A DNA stretch of 15,899 nucleotides from Clostridium sp. CAG:1013 (GCA_000432995.1 HF972686.1:10525-26423), one strand, 5' to 3'. Counted from the first letter of the stretch, positions 7,448 through 13,533 are shown. The notes: generated by a model not told the origin, from the sequence alone. A program made the numbers and translations.

Positions 7448-8026
7448 ATGAAGATCTATGACATTTCCAAGGAAGTGTTTTCCTCCACTGTGTTTCCCGG
7501 GGATCCGGTGCCGGGCCATCAGCCCGTGTCGGAACTGGCCAAAGGAGACCTGTGCAATCTCACCGCCCTGACTCTGGGAAGCCATAGCGGTACCCACATG
7601 GACGCTCCCTGTCATTTCGTGGCGGGAGGAAAGACCATCGATCAGGTGGACCTTGCCCGGTGTGTGGGGCCCTGCCAGGTGGTGGAGGCTTCTGGGCTTC
7701 TTTCCCGGGAGTGGGCCAAATCCGTGTTGGGTACCGGGGTGAAGCGGCTTCTGGTAAAAGGGGAGATGCAGCTCTCCCTGGAAGCGGCCCAGGAACTGGC
7801 GGAAAGTTTGCTGCTGTTGGGCATCGAGGGCATGACCGTGGGAGACCCCCAGGATCCCGCCCCCATCCACCGGGCGCTGCTGGAGCGGGAGGTGGCGGTG
7901 CTGGAAAGCTGTGACCTGAGCCAGGTTCCCACTGGGGAGTATTTCCTGGCGGCCCAGCCTCTGAAATACGGCGGCCTGGACGGCGCACAAGTGCGGCCCC
8001 TGCTGCTGGAAGGCGTAAACTGCTGA
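7448..8026 (+). CDS. Cyclase family protein (kynurenine formamidase-like metal hydrolase)
   Basis: The product is 192 aa. It starts with MKIYDIS and FPGDP and carries the family's metal-binding motif HSGTHMDAPCHF (residues 46-57; H46, H50, D52, H56), followed later by VGDPQDPAPIHRALL (132-146) in the position of the family's second conserved His. Members include KynB (N-formylkynurenine hydrolysis), isatin hydrolase and polyketide cyclases; no kynurenine pathway gene is seen here, so the substrate is unknown. The ATG at 7448 is preceded by GAGGTGG at about 6 bases; a GTG at 7439 would add three residues and has no proper binding site. It is the last gene of the operon, directly followed by a terminator. 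Confidence 0.9.
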   Translation: MKIYDISKEVFSSTVFPGDPVPGHQPVSELAKGDLCNLTALTLGSHSGTHMDAPCHFVAGGKTIDQVDLARCVGPCQVVEASGLLSREWAKSVLGTGVKRLLVKGEMQLSLEAAQELAESLLLLGIEGMTVGDPQDPAPIHRALLEREVAVLESCDLSQVPTGEYFLAAQPLKYGGLDGAQVRPLLLEGVNC

Positions 8027-8033
8027 ATACAGG

Positions 8034-8066
8034 AAAAGGGAGGGCCCGGTGGGGACCTCCCTTTTT
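8034..8066 (+). terminator. Intrinsic terminator after the cyclase-family gene
   Basis: AAAAGGGAGG and CCTCCCTTTTT pair across a loop that can itself pair (GCCC with GGGG), followed by a T-run. It ends only 20 bases before the next start codon, so it may also control readthrough into the GNAT gene. Confidence 0.8.
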
Positions 8067-8086
8067 GAAAGGAAAGGATGGTTTGT

Positions 8087-8794
8087 ATGGGAAAACGGGA
8101 ACAAGCCCTTGCCTATTTGGAGCGTGATCCCCTGCGGATGATGGACATGCTGGAACCTGTGCGGCGAAACATGGTGGAGATCACCGCCTGTGGGGAGGAG
8201 GGCGTGCTGCTCTATGTCCCTACGGCGGAGCTGTACCTGTTGGCGGCGGACTCGGCGGAAGCTGCCCGGTCCCTTTGTGCCGGGGTGGAAAAGATGAACC
8301 TGGCGGCGGCTCACAGCCAGGAGACCGCCGATTTCCTCCGGGAAAAATACGGCATCAAAAACCGGGACCGGTGTACCCAGGCGGTGTATCTGGGAAAGGA
8401 GCTTTTGCCGGTGCCGGAGGGGTTTGAGATCCGCCAGCTGGGGGAGGAGTCCTTCCAGGTGATCTCCGAGAACTACACCACTGTGTCAGACCCCAAGTAT
8501 ATCCACCAGCGGCTAGCCGCCGGGGTAATGCACGGGGCCGTGGAGAACGGGGAGCTGATGGGGTTTATCGGCATCCATGACGAGGGAAGTGTGGGACTTT
8601 TAAAGGTGCTGCCTGATTACCGGCGCCGGGGTGTAGCCACCGCTCTCATGGCCTATATGACCAACTGGTGTTTGGAGCGGGGCTGGGTGCCTTTCTCTCA
8701 GATCTTCGAGGGGAATGTGGCCTCCACGGAGCTGCACAAAAAGATGGGCTGGACTTTGTGTTCCCAGGACATGTACTGGGTGATGGACGACTAA
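8087..8794 (+). CDS. GNAT family N-acetyltransferase
   Basis: The product is 235 aa. The C-terminal half is a GNAT fold of the FR47-like type: ENGELMGFIGI (strand 4 region), GSVGLLKVLPDYRRRGVATALM (169-188) with the acetyl-CoA pyrophosphate-binding loop RRRGVA at 179-184, and the NVASTELHKKMGW segment (210-222) typical of strand 5-helix 4. The N-terminal half (1-110) is not recognisable and may be a degenerate second GNAT lobe. The substrate is unknown. ATG 8087 has AAAGGA at 8073-8078; ATG 8078 in the same frame is possible but overlaps that site. No promoter fits between the terminator that ends at 8066 and this start, so expression may depend on readthrough or on a promoter inside the preceding gene. 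Confidence 0.88.
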   Translation: MGKREQALAYLERDPLRMMDMLEPVRRNMVEITACGEEGVLLYVPTAELYLLAADSAEAARSLCAGVEKMNLAAAHSQETADFLREKYGIKNRDRCTQAVYLGKELLPVPEGFEIRQLGEESFQVISENYTTVSDPKYIHQRLAAGVMHGAVENGELMGFIGIHDEGSVGLLKVLPDYRRRGVATALMAYMTNWCLERGWVPFSQIFEGNVASTELHKKMGWTLCSQDMYWVMDD

Positions 8795-8824
8795 AAAAGG
8801 AGGGGAAATTCCCCTCCTTTTCTT
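8795..8824. terminator. Bidirectional terminator between GNAT and ABC operon
   Basis: AAAAGGAGGGG and CCCCTCCTTTT form a near-perfect palindrome with an AAATT centre, with A's on the left and T's on the right. It serves both the GNAT gene (+) and the ABC permease gene (-), which converge here. Confidence 0.9.
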
Positions 8825-8836
8825 GTTGCGGTTGTT

Positions 8837-9610
8837 TTATCGGACGATGGCCCGGCGCAGCAGGAGCCAGTCAAACAGGGCGAAAAGGGCCGCCAGGACC
8901 AGCAGGCTGATCATGCAGTTGGGAGCGGTGTTGAAGGCGAAGTCCATCACCGGCTGTATTACCGCATTGCTAAAGGCCCGGAGCCGTTCCCCAAAGTACA
9001 TCGAGTCCAAAGCTTTGAGAGCGGGGATGCCGAAGATCAGCAGGGCGGGGACGCCGGCTCCCACCAGGACCTTACCCAGTTTGCCCACTCGGTAGAACAG
9101 CATGACCACGGCATAGCCCACATTTGCCATGAGAAACAGTAGGCAGAACCCGAAGATCACCGACAGGAAGAACCCTTGCACAGGATTCCCCCAGGCCGTA
9201 GGATAGAGCTGCTGGAACAGGGAGATGCTCATCAAAGGGGAGGAGGAAAGTTTTCCTACCAAGTTGATAAGGGAGTGGAAGATCTGGTCCAACAGCCCCA
9301 TGAACAGTGCTGTGGTGCCTGCGGTGAAAAGTCGGGTGAGGAATAAAGTCTTGCGGCTGACTCCGTTTTGCAGAGAGAACCGGAAGTTCTCTGTGAAGGA
9401 GTTGAGCCCTACAATGAACATGAAAATGCAGGAAGAAAACGTGATGCCCGACATGATGATGGTCTCCTCCCCGGCGATGGAGAGAGAAGAAGTCATAGTG
9501 ATCACCGAAAAATTGGCCAGCAGCGTTATGCAGAAGATCACGAAATAGTAGATCAGCAACGCCCAGCGAAGGTCTAGGATCTGATAGAGAAAACAGGCTT
9601 TTGCTTTCAT
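8837..9610 (-). CDS. ABC transporter permease (ABC-2-like)
   Basis: The product is a 257-aa membrane protein with about six hydrophobic segments: roughly residues 16-38, 52-72, 96-115, 142-165, 182-204 and 233-250. Between the second and third lies FRFSLQNGVSRKTLFLTRL, the cytoplasmic coupling-type segment seen in ABC-2 exporters of the YtrC/D, BcrB and EcsB type. The ATG follows GGGAGT at about 6 bases and lies 10 bases after the ATPase stop, so it is co-transcribed and forms the membrane part of that transporter. Substrate is not evident. Only one permease gene is present, so the transporter is probably a homodimer of this subunit with two ATPases. Confidence 0.85.
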   Translation of the reverse strand: MKAKACFLYQILDLRWALLIYYFVIFCITLLANFSVITMTSSLSIAGEETIIMSGITFSSCIFMFIVGLNSFTENFRFSLQNGVSRKTLFLTRLFTAGTTALFMGLLDQIFHSLINLVGKLSSSPLMSISLFQQLYPTAWGNPVQGFFLSVIFGFCLLFLMANVGYAVVMLFYRVGKLGKVLVGAGVPALLIFGIPALKALDSMYFGERLRAFSNAVIQPVMDFAFNTAPNCMISLLVLAALFALFDWLLLRRAIVR

Positions 9611-9620
9611 AAATACTCCC

Positions 9621-10469
9621 TCACTTTCCCGTCATGAGAACAAACAGCTTTTGCAGATCCAGCCCGGAGACTTCCAGCCCCTGAGGAAGGCTGCTCCGGT
9701 CCGGCTGGCCCCAAAGATAGGCGCTTTCCAGGCCGCCCAGCACATCCACACCCAGCACATTTTTGCCTTTCAGGTACTCCTCTACCAGGCTCCGGGGGCC
9801 GCTGACGGTGTATCCCTGGCTCAGCAAGTCCTGGCAGGAACCATTTTTCAGCACTTCTCCCTTGTGGATCACCACCACGTCCTCGATGATGGAGGACACC
9901 TCCTCGATTAGGTGGGTGGAGATCACCATGGTGAAGGGCCGTTCCGTGTACCGGGCCAGCAGGGTCCGGTAGAACAGGTCCCGATGATTGGCGTCCAGGC
10001 CCAGTACCGGTTCATCCAGCAGTACGTAGGGGGTGTTCACGGACAGGGCCACGATCAGCTTAAAAATGGAGGTGTAGCCTGTGGACAGTTTGTTCACCTT
10101 GGTATTTGTGTTCAGCTCAAAGGCGGAAGCCATGTTCCAGGCGAAGTCCTGGTCAAAATCGGGGTAGAATAGCTTGGTCCACCGGAAGGCATCCTTTACC
10201 TTCATGGAATCAGGATAGCAGTTTTTCTCGCTCATCAAGTACATCTTGGAAAGAGCCCGGTCGTTGTCGTGGACCGGTTCTCCGTCCACGGTGACGGTGC
10301 CCCCCTCAGGGAAGATCCGGTCGGTGAGCACGTTCAGCAGAGTGGATTTCCCCGCCCCGTTCCGGCCTAGAAGCCCGTAGATCTTTCCCTCTTCAAAGGT
10401 GACGCTCACATCCCGCAGGGCCCGCACCGGGCCAAAGCCTTTGCTCACATGGTCGATGACGATGCTCAT
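9621..10469 (-). CDS. ABC transporter ATP-binding protein (YtrB-like)
   Basis: The product is 282 aa with all nucleotide-binding motifs: Walker A GRNGAGKST (residues 35-43), a Q-loop region replaced by a YLMSEKN segment near 77-83, the signature LSTGY (128-132) instead of LSGGQ, Walker B YVLLDEPVLGLDA (148-160) and the switch His in STHLIEE (H186). LSTGY-type signatures and the lack of a classical Q-loop Gln are features of the YtrB/BcrA-like export group next to GntR regulators. A C-terminal extension (about 215-282) is of unknown function. The start overlaps the regulator's stop by ATGA, so translation is coupled. Confidence 0.93.
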   Translation of the reverse strand: MSIVIDHVSKGFGPVRALRDVSVTFEEGKIYGLLGRNGAGKSTLLNVLTDRIFPEGGTVTVDGEPVHDNDRALSKMYLMSEKNCYPDSMKVKDAFRWTKLFYPDFDQDFAWNMASAFELNTNTKVNKLSTGYTSIFKLIVALSVNTPYVLLDEPVLGLDANHRDLFYRTLLARYTERPFTMVISTHLIEEVSSIIEDVVVIHKGEVLKNGSCQDLLSQGYTVSGPRSLVEEYLKGKNVLGVDVLGGLESAYLWGQPDRSSLPQGLEVSGLDLQKLFVLMTGK

Positions 10470-10855
10470 AAAGTCTCCTCCTTCTGTTCTTGGGCGAATC
10501 CCCGGTCGATGAGAGCGGCAAGCTCTTCCCGGCTCATGCCCAGCCGTTTGGCCTCCCCGATCATGGAAGCCACAAAGTGGTCGTAAAAGCTTTCTTTTCG
10601 TTTGGCACGCAGCTTTTCCACCGCGCCTGTCGCTACAAACATGCCAACACCTCGTTTCTTGTACACTACGCCCTCGTCCACCAGCAGATTGATCCCCTTG
10701 AGAGCTGTGGCAGGGTTGATCTTATACAGCACAGAGAATTCCGTGGTGGAGGGGATCTGACTCTCTTCCGGGAAGGCTCCGGAAAGAATGCTGTCCTCCA
10801 GCCAGTCTGCGATCTGCTGGAAGATGGTTTTTTCCGAGTTGAAGTCCAGTTCCAT
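10466..10855 (-). CDS. GntR family transcriptional regulator, YtrA subfamily
   Basis: The product is 129 aa. It has an N-terminal winged helix-turn-helix: IFQQIADWLEDSILSGAFPE (residues 11-30), the recognition region IPSTTEFSVLYKINPATALK (34-53), LLVDEGVVYKKRGVGMFV (57-74, the wing), then a short helical tail (81-125). The short C-terminal part, without a FadR, HutC or MocR domain, identifies the YtrA subfamily. These are repressors of adjacent ABC exporter genes, often induced by cell envelope stress. ATG 10855 has AGGAGG 5 bases upstream. It is the first gene of the operon with the ATPase and permease and likely autoregulates it. Confidence 0.92.
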   Translation of the reverse strand: MELDFNSEKTIFQQIADWLEDSILSGAFPEESQIPSTTEFSVLYKINPATALKGINLLVDEGVVYKKRGVGMFVATGAVEKLRAKRKESFYDHFVASMIGEAKRLGMSREELAALIDRGFAQEQKEETL

Positions 10856-10871
10856 AGGTGCCTCCTGCTTA

Positions 10872-10893
10872 GTTAGTTGGTCAAGTAACTAAC
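10872..10893. promoter_or_regulatory. Candidate GntR operator (inverted repeat)
   Basis: GTTAGTT (10872-10878) and AACTAAC (10887-10893) are perfect inverted 7-bp arms separated by 8 bases. It covers about positions +3 to +25 of the transcript predicted from the promoter at 10903-10931, directly upstream of the regulator's start codon, the expected place for autorepression by a YtrA-type GntR protein. The binding itself is an inference. Confidence 0.7.
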
Positions 10894-10902
10894 CACAAGA
10901 CT

Positions 10903-10931
10903 ATAATAGGTCCTTCCCGCCCTTTTGTCAA
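10903..10931 (-). promoter_or_regulatory. Sigma-A promoter of the GntR-ABC operon
   Basis: On the minus strand, a perfect TTGACA (10931-10926), a 17-base spacer and TATTAT (10908-10903). The predicted start point is near 10896, just before the inverted-repeat operator. This is the best-matching promoter in the window. Confidence 0.88.
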
Positions 10932-10983
10932 GGGGAGAAAGGAAATCGTAAGAAATGAAAGCAGCCCTTTCCACGGATTTCCC

Positions 10984-11013
10984 TTGACAGGGGGAAAAGG
11001 CATTGAGTAAGAT
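10984..11013 (+). promoter_or_regulatory. Possible promoter of the flavodoxin-domain gene
   Basis: TTGACA (10984-10989), an 18-base spacer and TAAGAT (11008-11013). The start point would be near 11020, giving a leader of about 20 bases. It is divergent from the GntR-ABC promoter. Confidence 0.55.
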
Positions 11014-11041
11014 AACAGGGAAGAAAGGCGGGGATCATCCC

Positions 11042-11563
11042 ATGAAATTGCTCATCCTGTACTATTCCAAAACAGGCTTTACCAGACGTTACGCCCAGTG
11101 GCTGGGGGAGGATCTTTCCTGCGACTGTGTCCCCTTTGAGAGCCGCAGCGGTGTGGACTTGTTCCAGTACGACGCTGTGGCGTTCGGGTCCAGCCTTCGG
11201 GCGGGGAAGATCCGGAAACTGTCCTGGTTCCGGAAACAGCTGCCCAAGCTGAAGGGCAAGCGGCTGGCGGTGTTTTTCACGGGAGCCATGGGGCCGGATC
11301 CCCAGGCTGTTCAGAAGGCCATTTCCCAGAACCTCACTCCCCAGGAGCGGGAGCAGGTGAAGGCTTTCTACCTGTGGGGCGGCCTGAACTATGACGCCAT
11401 GGAGGGCATGGACAAGTGGATGATGGGAGTGTTCCGGAAGATGCTCCAGTCCAAGAAAGACCCCACGGAAGAGGACAAACAGGCCGCGAAAATGGTGGCT
11501 TCCTCCTTTGACAAAACCGATAGGGCATCTTTGGAACCGCTGGAAAACTATCTGCGGGGATGA
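11042..11563 (+). CDS. Flavodoxin domain-containing protein
   Basis: The product is 173 aa. Its N-terminus, LLILYYSKTGFTRRYAQWL (residues 3-21), is the FMN-phosphate loop of flavodoxins (SKTGFT). It is followed by YDAVAFGSSLRAG and RLAVFFTGAMGP, which match the second and fourth strands of the flavodoxin_5 (HemG/BM3-like) group, and by a charged C-terminal helix region. The redox partner is unknown; some members of the group act as menaquinone-dependent protoporphyrinogen oxidase (HemG), but no heme gene is seen here. The frame is open to a TTG at 11003; the ATG at 11042 begins the family's first strand and has AAAGGCGGGG upstream at about 8 bases. It stands alone between its own promoter and a terminator. 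Confidence 0.87.
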   Translation: MKLLILYYSKTGFTRRYAQWLGEDLSCDCVPFESRSGVDLFQYDAVAFGSSLRAGKIRKLSWFRKQLPKLKGKRLAVFFTGAMGPDPQAVQKAISQNLTPQEREQVKAFYLWGGLNYDAMEGMDKWMMGVFRKMLQSKKDPTEEDKQAAKMVASSFDKTDRASLEPLENYLRG

Positions 11564-11566
11564 CAA

Positions 11567-11598
11567 AAGGGGCGGCCAAAATTGGCCGCCCCTTAAAA
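11567..11598. terminator. Bidirectional terminator between flavodoxin gene and lexA
   Basis: AAGGGGCGGCCAAA and ATTGGCCGCCCCTT form a near-perfect 28-base palindrome (GC-rich 11-bp stem). The T-run on the + strand is short (TTAAAA) and on the - strand is TTTT, so it is more convincing for lexA. Confidence 0.75.
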
Positions 11599-11606
11599 GC
11601 GCTATG

Positions 11607-12194
11607 TTAATAGTACCGCATCACTGCGATGACCTTCCCCAGAACGGAGGCGTGGTCGGAGTAGATGGGCTGGAAATCCGGGTTTTCCGGCTGGAGCCGT
11701 ACCCGGTCTTTTTCCCGGTACAGACGTTTCACTGTGGCTTCATCGTCGATCATGGCTACCACGATTTCCCCGTCGTCAGCGGTGGAGGTTCGTTCCGCCA
11801 CTACGTAATCCCCGTCCAGAATGCCTGCGTCCCGCATGCTCAGGCCGCTGACGTGAAGGGCGAACAGCTCTTTGCCCTCTTTTTTGGGGAAGGGGATGTA
11901 CCCCTCAATATCCTCCACTGCCAGGATGGGCATGCCGGCGGTAACTTTTCCCAGCACGGGCACCTGAGCGGCGGGAGTTTCTCCCTCCACCCGGATGGAG
12001 CGGTTCAGGCCCGCTTCCCGGCTGATGTATCCCAAGCGTTCCAGGGTCTTTAAATGGGCGTGGACCGTGGAAGTGGACCGCAGCCCCGTGCCGGCACAGA
12101 TTTCCCGCACAGTGGGCGGCACTCCGGTGGAGGCTTCCTGCCGGAGAAAGTCGTAAACCTTCTGTTGGCTTTTGGTAAGATGCTCCATGACCAT
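11607..12194 (-). CDS. lexA: LexA SOS repressor
   Basis: LexA represses the DNA-damage regulon and cleaves itself when RecA filaments form. The 195-aa product has an N-terminal winged helix (VPPTVREICAGTGLRSTSTV, residues 25-44), a linker, the cleavage site VTAGMP with the scissile A86-G87 bond, the catalytic serine in SGLSMRDAGI (S119) and the general-base lysine in VKRLY (K156). The residue before the Ser is Leu instead of the near-invariant Asp of GDSM. Start ATG 12194 is taken; ATG 12188 (third codon) is an alternative. The only upstream ribosome binding site is a weak GCGGGG. The gene is transcribed from its own promoter overlapped by an SOS-box-like palindrome and ends at a terminator shared with the flavodoxin gene. 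Confidence 0.97.
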   Translation of the reverse strand: MVMEHLTKSQQKVYDFLRQEASTGVPPTVREICAGTGLRSTSTVHAHLKTLERLGYISREAGLNRSIRVEGETPAAQVPVLGKVTAGMPILAVEDIEGYIPFPKKEGKELFALHVSGLSMRDAGILDGDYVVAERTSTADDGEIVVAMIDDEATVKRLYREKDRVRLQPENPDFQPIYSDHASVLGKVIAVMRYY

Positions 12195-12275
12195 GCCCCG
12201 CTTTCGTCAAAAGATTTAATGCCACACTTGCGGCGGACGGAATTCGCCCCCACAGCAAGATTTATGCTTGTTTTT

Positions 12276-12304
12276 ATTATATCACAAGAGCGGGTTATTC
12301 GCAA
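12276..12304 (-). promoter_or_regulatory. lexA promoter
   Basis: On the minus strand, TTGCGA (12304-12299), a 17-base spacer, and a perfect TATAAT (12281-12276) preceded by TGA, making an extended -10. The start point would be near 12269, giving a leader of about 75 bases. The -35 element lies partly inside the SOS-box-like palindrome. Confidence 0.8.
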
Positions 12305-12315
12305 ACATTTGTTTG
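12302..12315. promoter_or_regulatory. SOS box-like LexA operator
   Basis: CAAACATTTGTTTG is a near-palindrome with CAAAC/GTTTG arms. It matches the Firmicutes SOS-box pattern CGAACRNRYGTTYG at 12 of 14 positions (mismatches at the second and eighth). It overlaps the lexA -35 box, the arrangement expected for autorepression. The box is unusual in having A for the second G, so affinity could be weak. Confidence 0.7.
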
Positions 12316-12403
12316 AGAAATATCAAAGTTTTTTCCGGCGGCGGGACCCTGAAAAGTTCACAAAAAGGGTGGAATTATTTTAAGGTTTATTCACAACGCC
12401 GTA

Positions 12404-12432
12404 ACAACTCCCCAGGGATTTCTGGGTATAAT
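12404..12432 (+). promoter_or_regulatory. Probable promoter upstream of the candidate small RNA
   Basis: A perfect TATAAT (12427-12432) follows a CCCAG...CTGGG inverted repeat (12411-12426). The expected -35 region (ACAACT at 12404-12409) matches poorly, so activity may rely on another element. The start point would be near 12439. Confidence 0.5.
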
Positions 12433-12438
12433 AACACC

Positions 12439-12560
12439 GTACTCAAAAGAAATGGACCGCACCTTTTCTTGAGATACATGTTCTACCCTCCTCAATAATA
12501 CCCCTCAAGCTAAGAGAAGGGGCCGGCAGTCGAGTTGGCTGCCGGCTTTTTCTCTTTTTT
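12439..12560 (+). ncRNA. Candidate small RNA or attenuated leader, about 120 nt
   Basis: Transcription starting near 12439 would meet a strong intrinsic terminator at 12521-12560 without crossing a gene. The stretch begins with a bulged hairpin: CTCAA (12442-12446) with TTGAG (12469-12473), then GAAA with TTTC, then GG with CC around an ACCGCA loop. A second possible stem is CCCCT (12501-12505) with AGGGG (12518-12522). CTCAAG at 12504-12509 could instead pair with CTTGAG at 12468-12473, so the two stems compete. It does not resemble SRP, 6S or tmRNA at sequence level to my eye. The terminator ends 92 bases before the next gene, so it could be an attenuator for that gene instead of an independent RNA. 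Confidence 0.4.
12521..12560 (+). terminator. Strong intrinsic terminator upstream of the spoIIQ-like gene
   Basis: GCCGGCAG (12522-12529) and CTGCCGGC (12539-12546) form an 8-bp GC-rich stem with a 9-base loop, followed by TTTTTCTCTTTTTT. It is oriented to end transcripts running rightward before the M23 gene, though no gene on that strand precedes it closer than the flavodoxin gene. Confidence 0.88.
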
Positions 12561-12651
12561 ACGGCGGTAGAATCTGGTGAATAAACCCATTCCAAAAGGC
12601 TCAGAATACCAATGCAGGAACGGCATTTTGACCCGAAAGGAATGTGTGCAT

Positions 12652-13512
12652 ATGAACGACAAACGCTTTACCCAGGAGAAGAACCGGCGCAATGGGTTTT
12701 ATCTGGCGCTGGCGGTGTGTTTGGTGGCGGTGGGCATTGCCGCCTGGAGCACCTACGACGCGGTGAACAGTTATGTGGAGCCCACCTCTCAGAGTGAGGA
12801 GCTGGTGGACCAGCAGGAAGAGGACGTGCGGGAAGGCCAGGAGACCATGGGAGACGCAGACACCGCCGATGAGCAGGACGCAGAAGGCGGTAGCGCGGAT
12901 ACGGACGCAGAAGTTTCCGTTTCCCAGAGCGAAGTGGACCCGGACGACCCGGAAGCACCTCGTGACACCTCCGCCCAGGAGACTGCCGGGGAAGTGACCC
13001 AAAGCAGCGAAGCCTCTGAGGAGGAAGAGAGCTCTGCTTCCCAGGAGGAGAGCAGTGAGACCCAGGAAGTGCCTACCACCGCTCCCTTGTATGAGATCAG
13101 CACGGAGATGATCTGGCCCATTGAGGAAGGGGAGACACAGACCGCGTACAGCGCGGGTGCGCCGGTGTATTCCCCCACCATGAAGGATTGGCGAATCCAC
13201 ACCGGTCTGGATATCTCCGCGGAAAGCGAATCTCCGGTGCTGGCTTGCGGCAATGGTCAGGTGAAGGAGACCTATACCGACAGCATGCTGGGAAACGTGG
13301 TGCTCATCGAGCATGGCGACTACCTGTTCTACTATTGCGGCGTGGGTGAGAATTTCATGGTGGAGCCGGGAGACGTGGTGACCATGGGCCAGCAGATCGG
13401 CGTGGTAACGGCGGTGCCCTTTGAGGCAGCTGAGGAGCCCCACCTCCATTTGGAAGTGCGTCGTGACGGTGTGGCTCTGGACCCCCAGGCGGTGCTGGAC
13501 GGGACAGTTTGA
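12652..13512 (+). CDS. spoIIQ: SpoIIQ-like membrane-anchored LytM/M23 peptidase-domain protein
   Basis: The product is 286 aa: a short basic N-terminus, one membrane anchor (about residues 15-32), a long acidic Ser/Glu/Asp-rich linker (43-145) and a C-terminal LytM/M23 domain (150-286). The domain keeps the HxxxD zinc motif (H183, D187) and the HxH motif (HLH, H264/H266), but the usual 'YxHL' catalytic His position reads YYCG (C229). SpoIIQ, made in the forespore, binds SpoIIIAH to form the engulfment channel; in many species the LytM domain is catalytically altered. The nearby spoIIID supports this over a generic murein hydrolase. The frame is open from 12577; ATG 12652 begins the basic anchor and follows AAAGG at 12636-12640 (11-base gap). 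The gene is convergent with spoIIID. Confidence 0.78.
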   Translation: MNDKRFTQEKNRRNGFYLALAVCLVAVGIAAWSTYDAVNSYVEPTSQSEELVDQQEEDVREGQETMGDADTADEQDAEGGSADTDAEVSVSQSEVDPDDPEAPRDTSAQETAGEVTQSSEASEEEESSASQEESSETQEVPTTAPLYEISTEMIWPIEEGETQTAYSAGAPVYSPTMKDWRIHTGLDISAESESPVLACGNGQVKETYTDSMLGNVVLIEHGDYLFYYCGVGENFMVEPGDVVTMGQQIGVVTAVPFEAAEEPHLHLEVRRDGVALDPQAVLDGTV

Positions 13513-13533
13513 CAAAACGGTTTTAATAGACGG

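Larger units (their letters stand above)
12195..12651. other. Gene-free region between lexA and the spoIIQ-like gene (457 bases)
   Basis: No protein gene is visible. From left to right it holds the lexA leader (12195-12269), the lexA promoter and SOS box (12276-12315), an A/T-rich stretch with no clear signal (12316-12403), a forward promoter-like TATAAT (12427-12432), a structured non-coding stretch with a strong terminator (12439-12560), and about 90 bases of leader before the spoIIQ-like start with no convincing sigma-A promoter. A CCCAG...CTGGG small inverted repeat lies at 12411-12426 directly before the -10. The sporulation promoter of the next gene (possibly sigma F) could not be identified. 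Confidence 0.85.

Noticed and set aside
12449..12463. TGGACCGC resembling the T-box antiterminator motif (TGGNACCGCG)
   Set aside because: One base is missing relative to the motif, there is no room for a Stem I with specifier loop after the TATAAT at 12427, and the downstream gene is not an amino-acid or tRNA synthetase gene.
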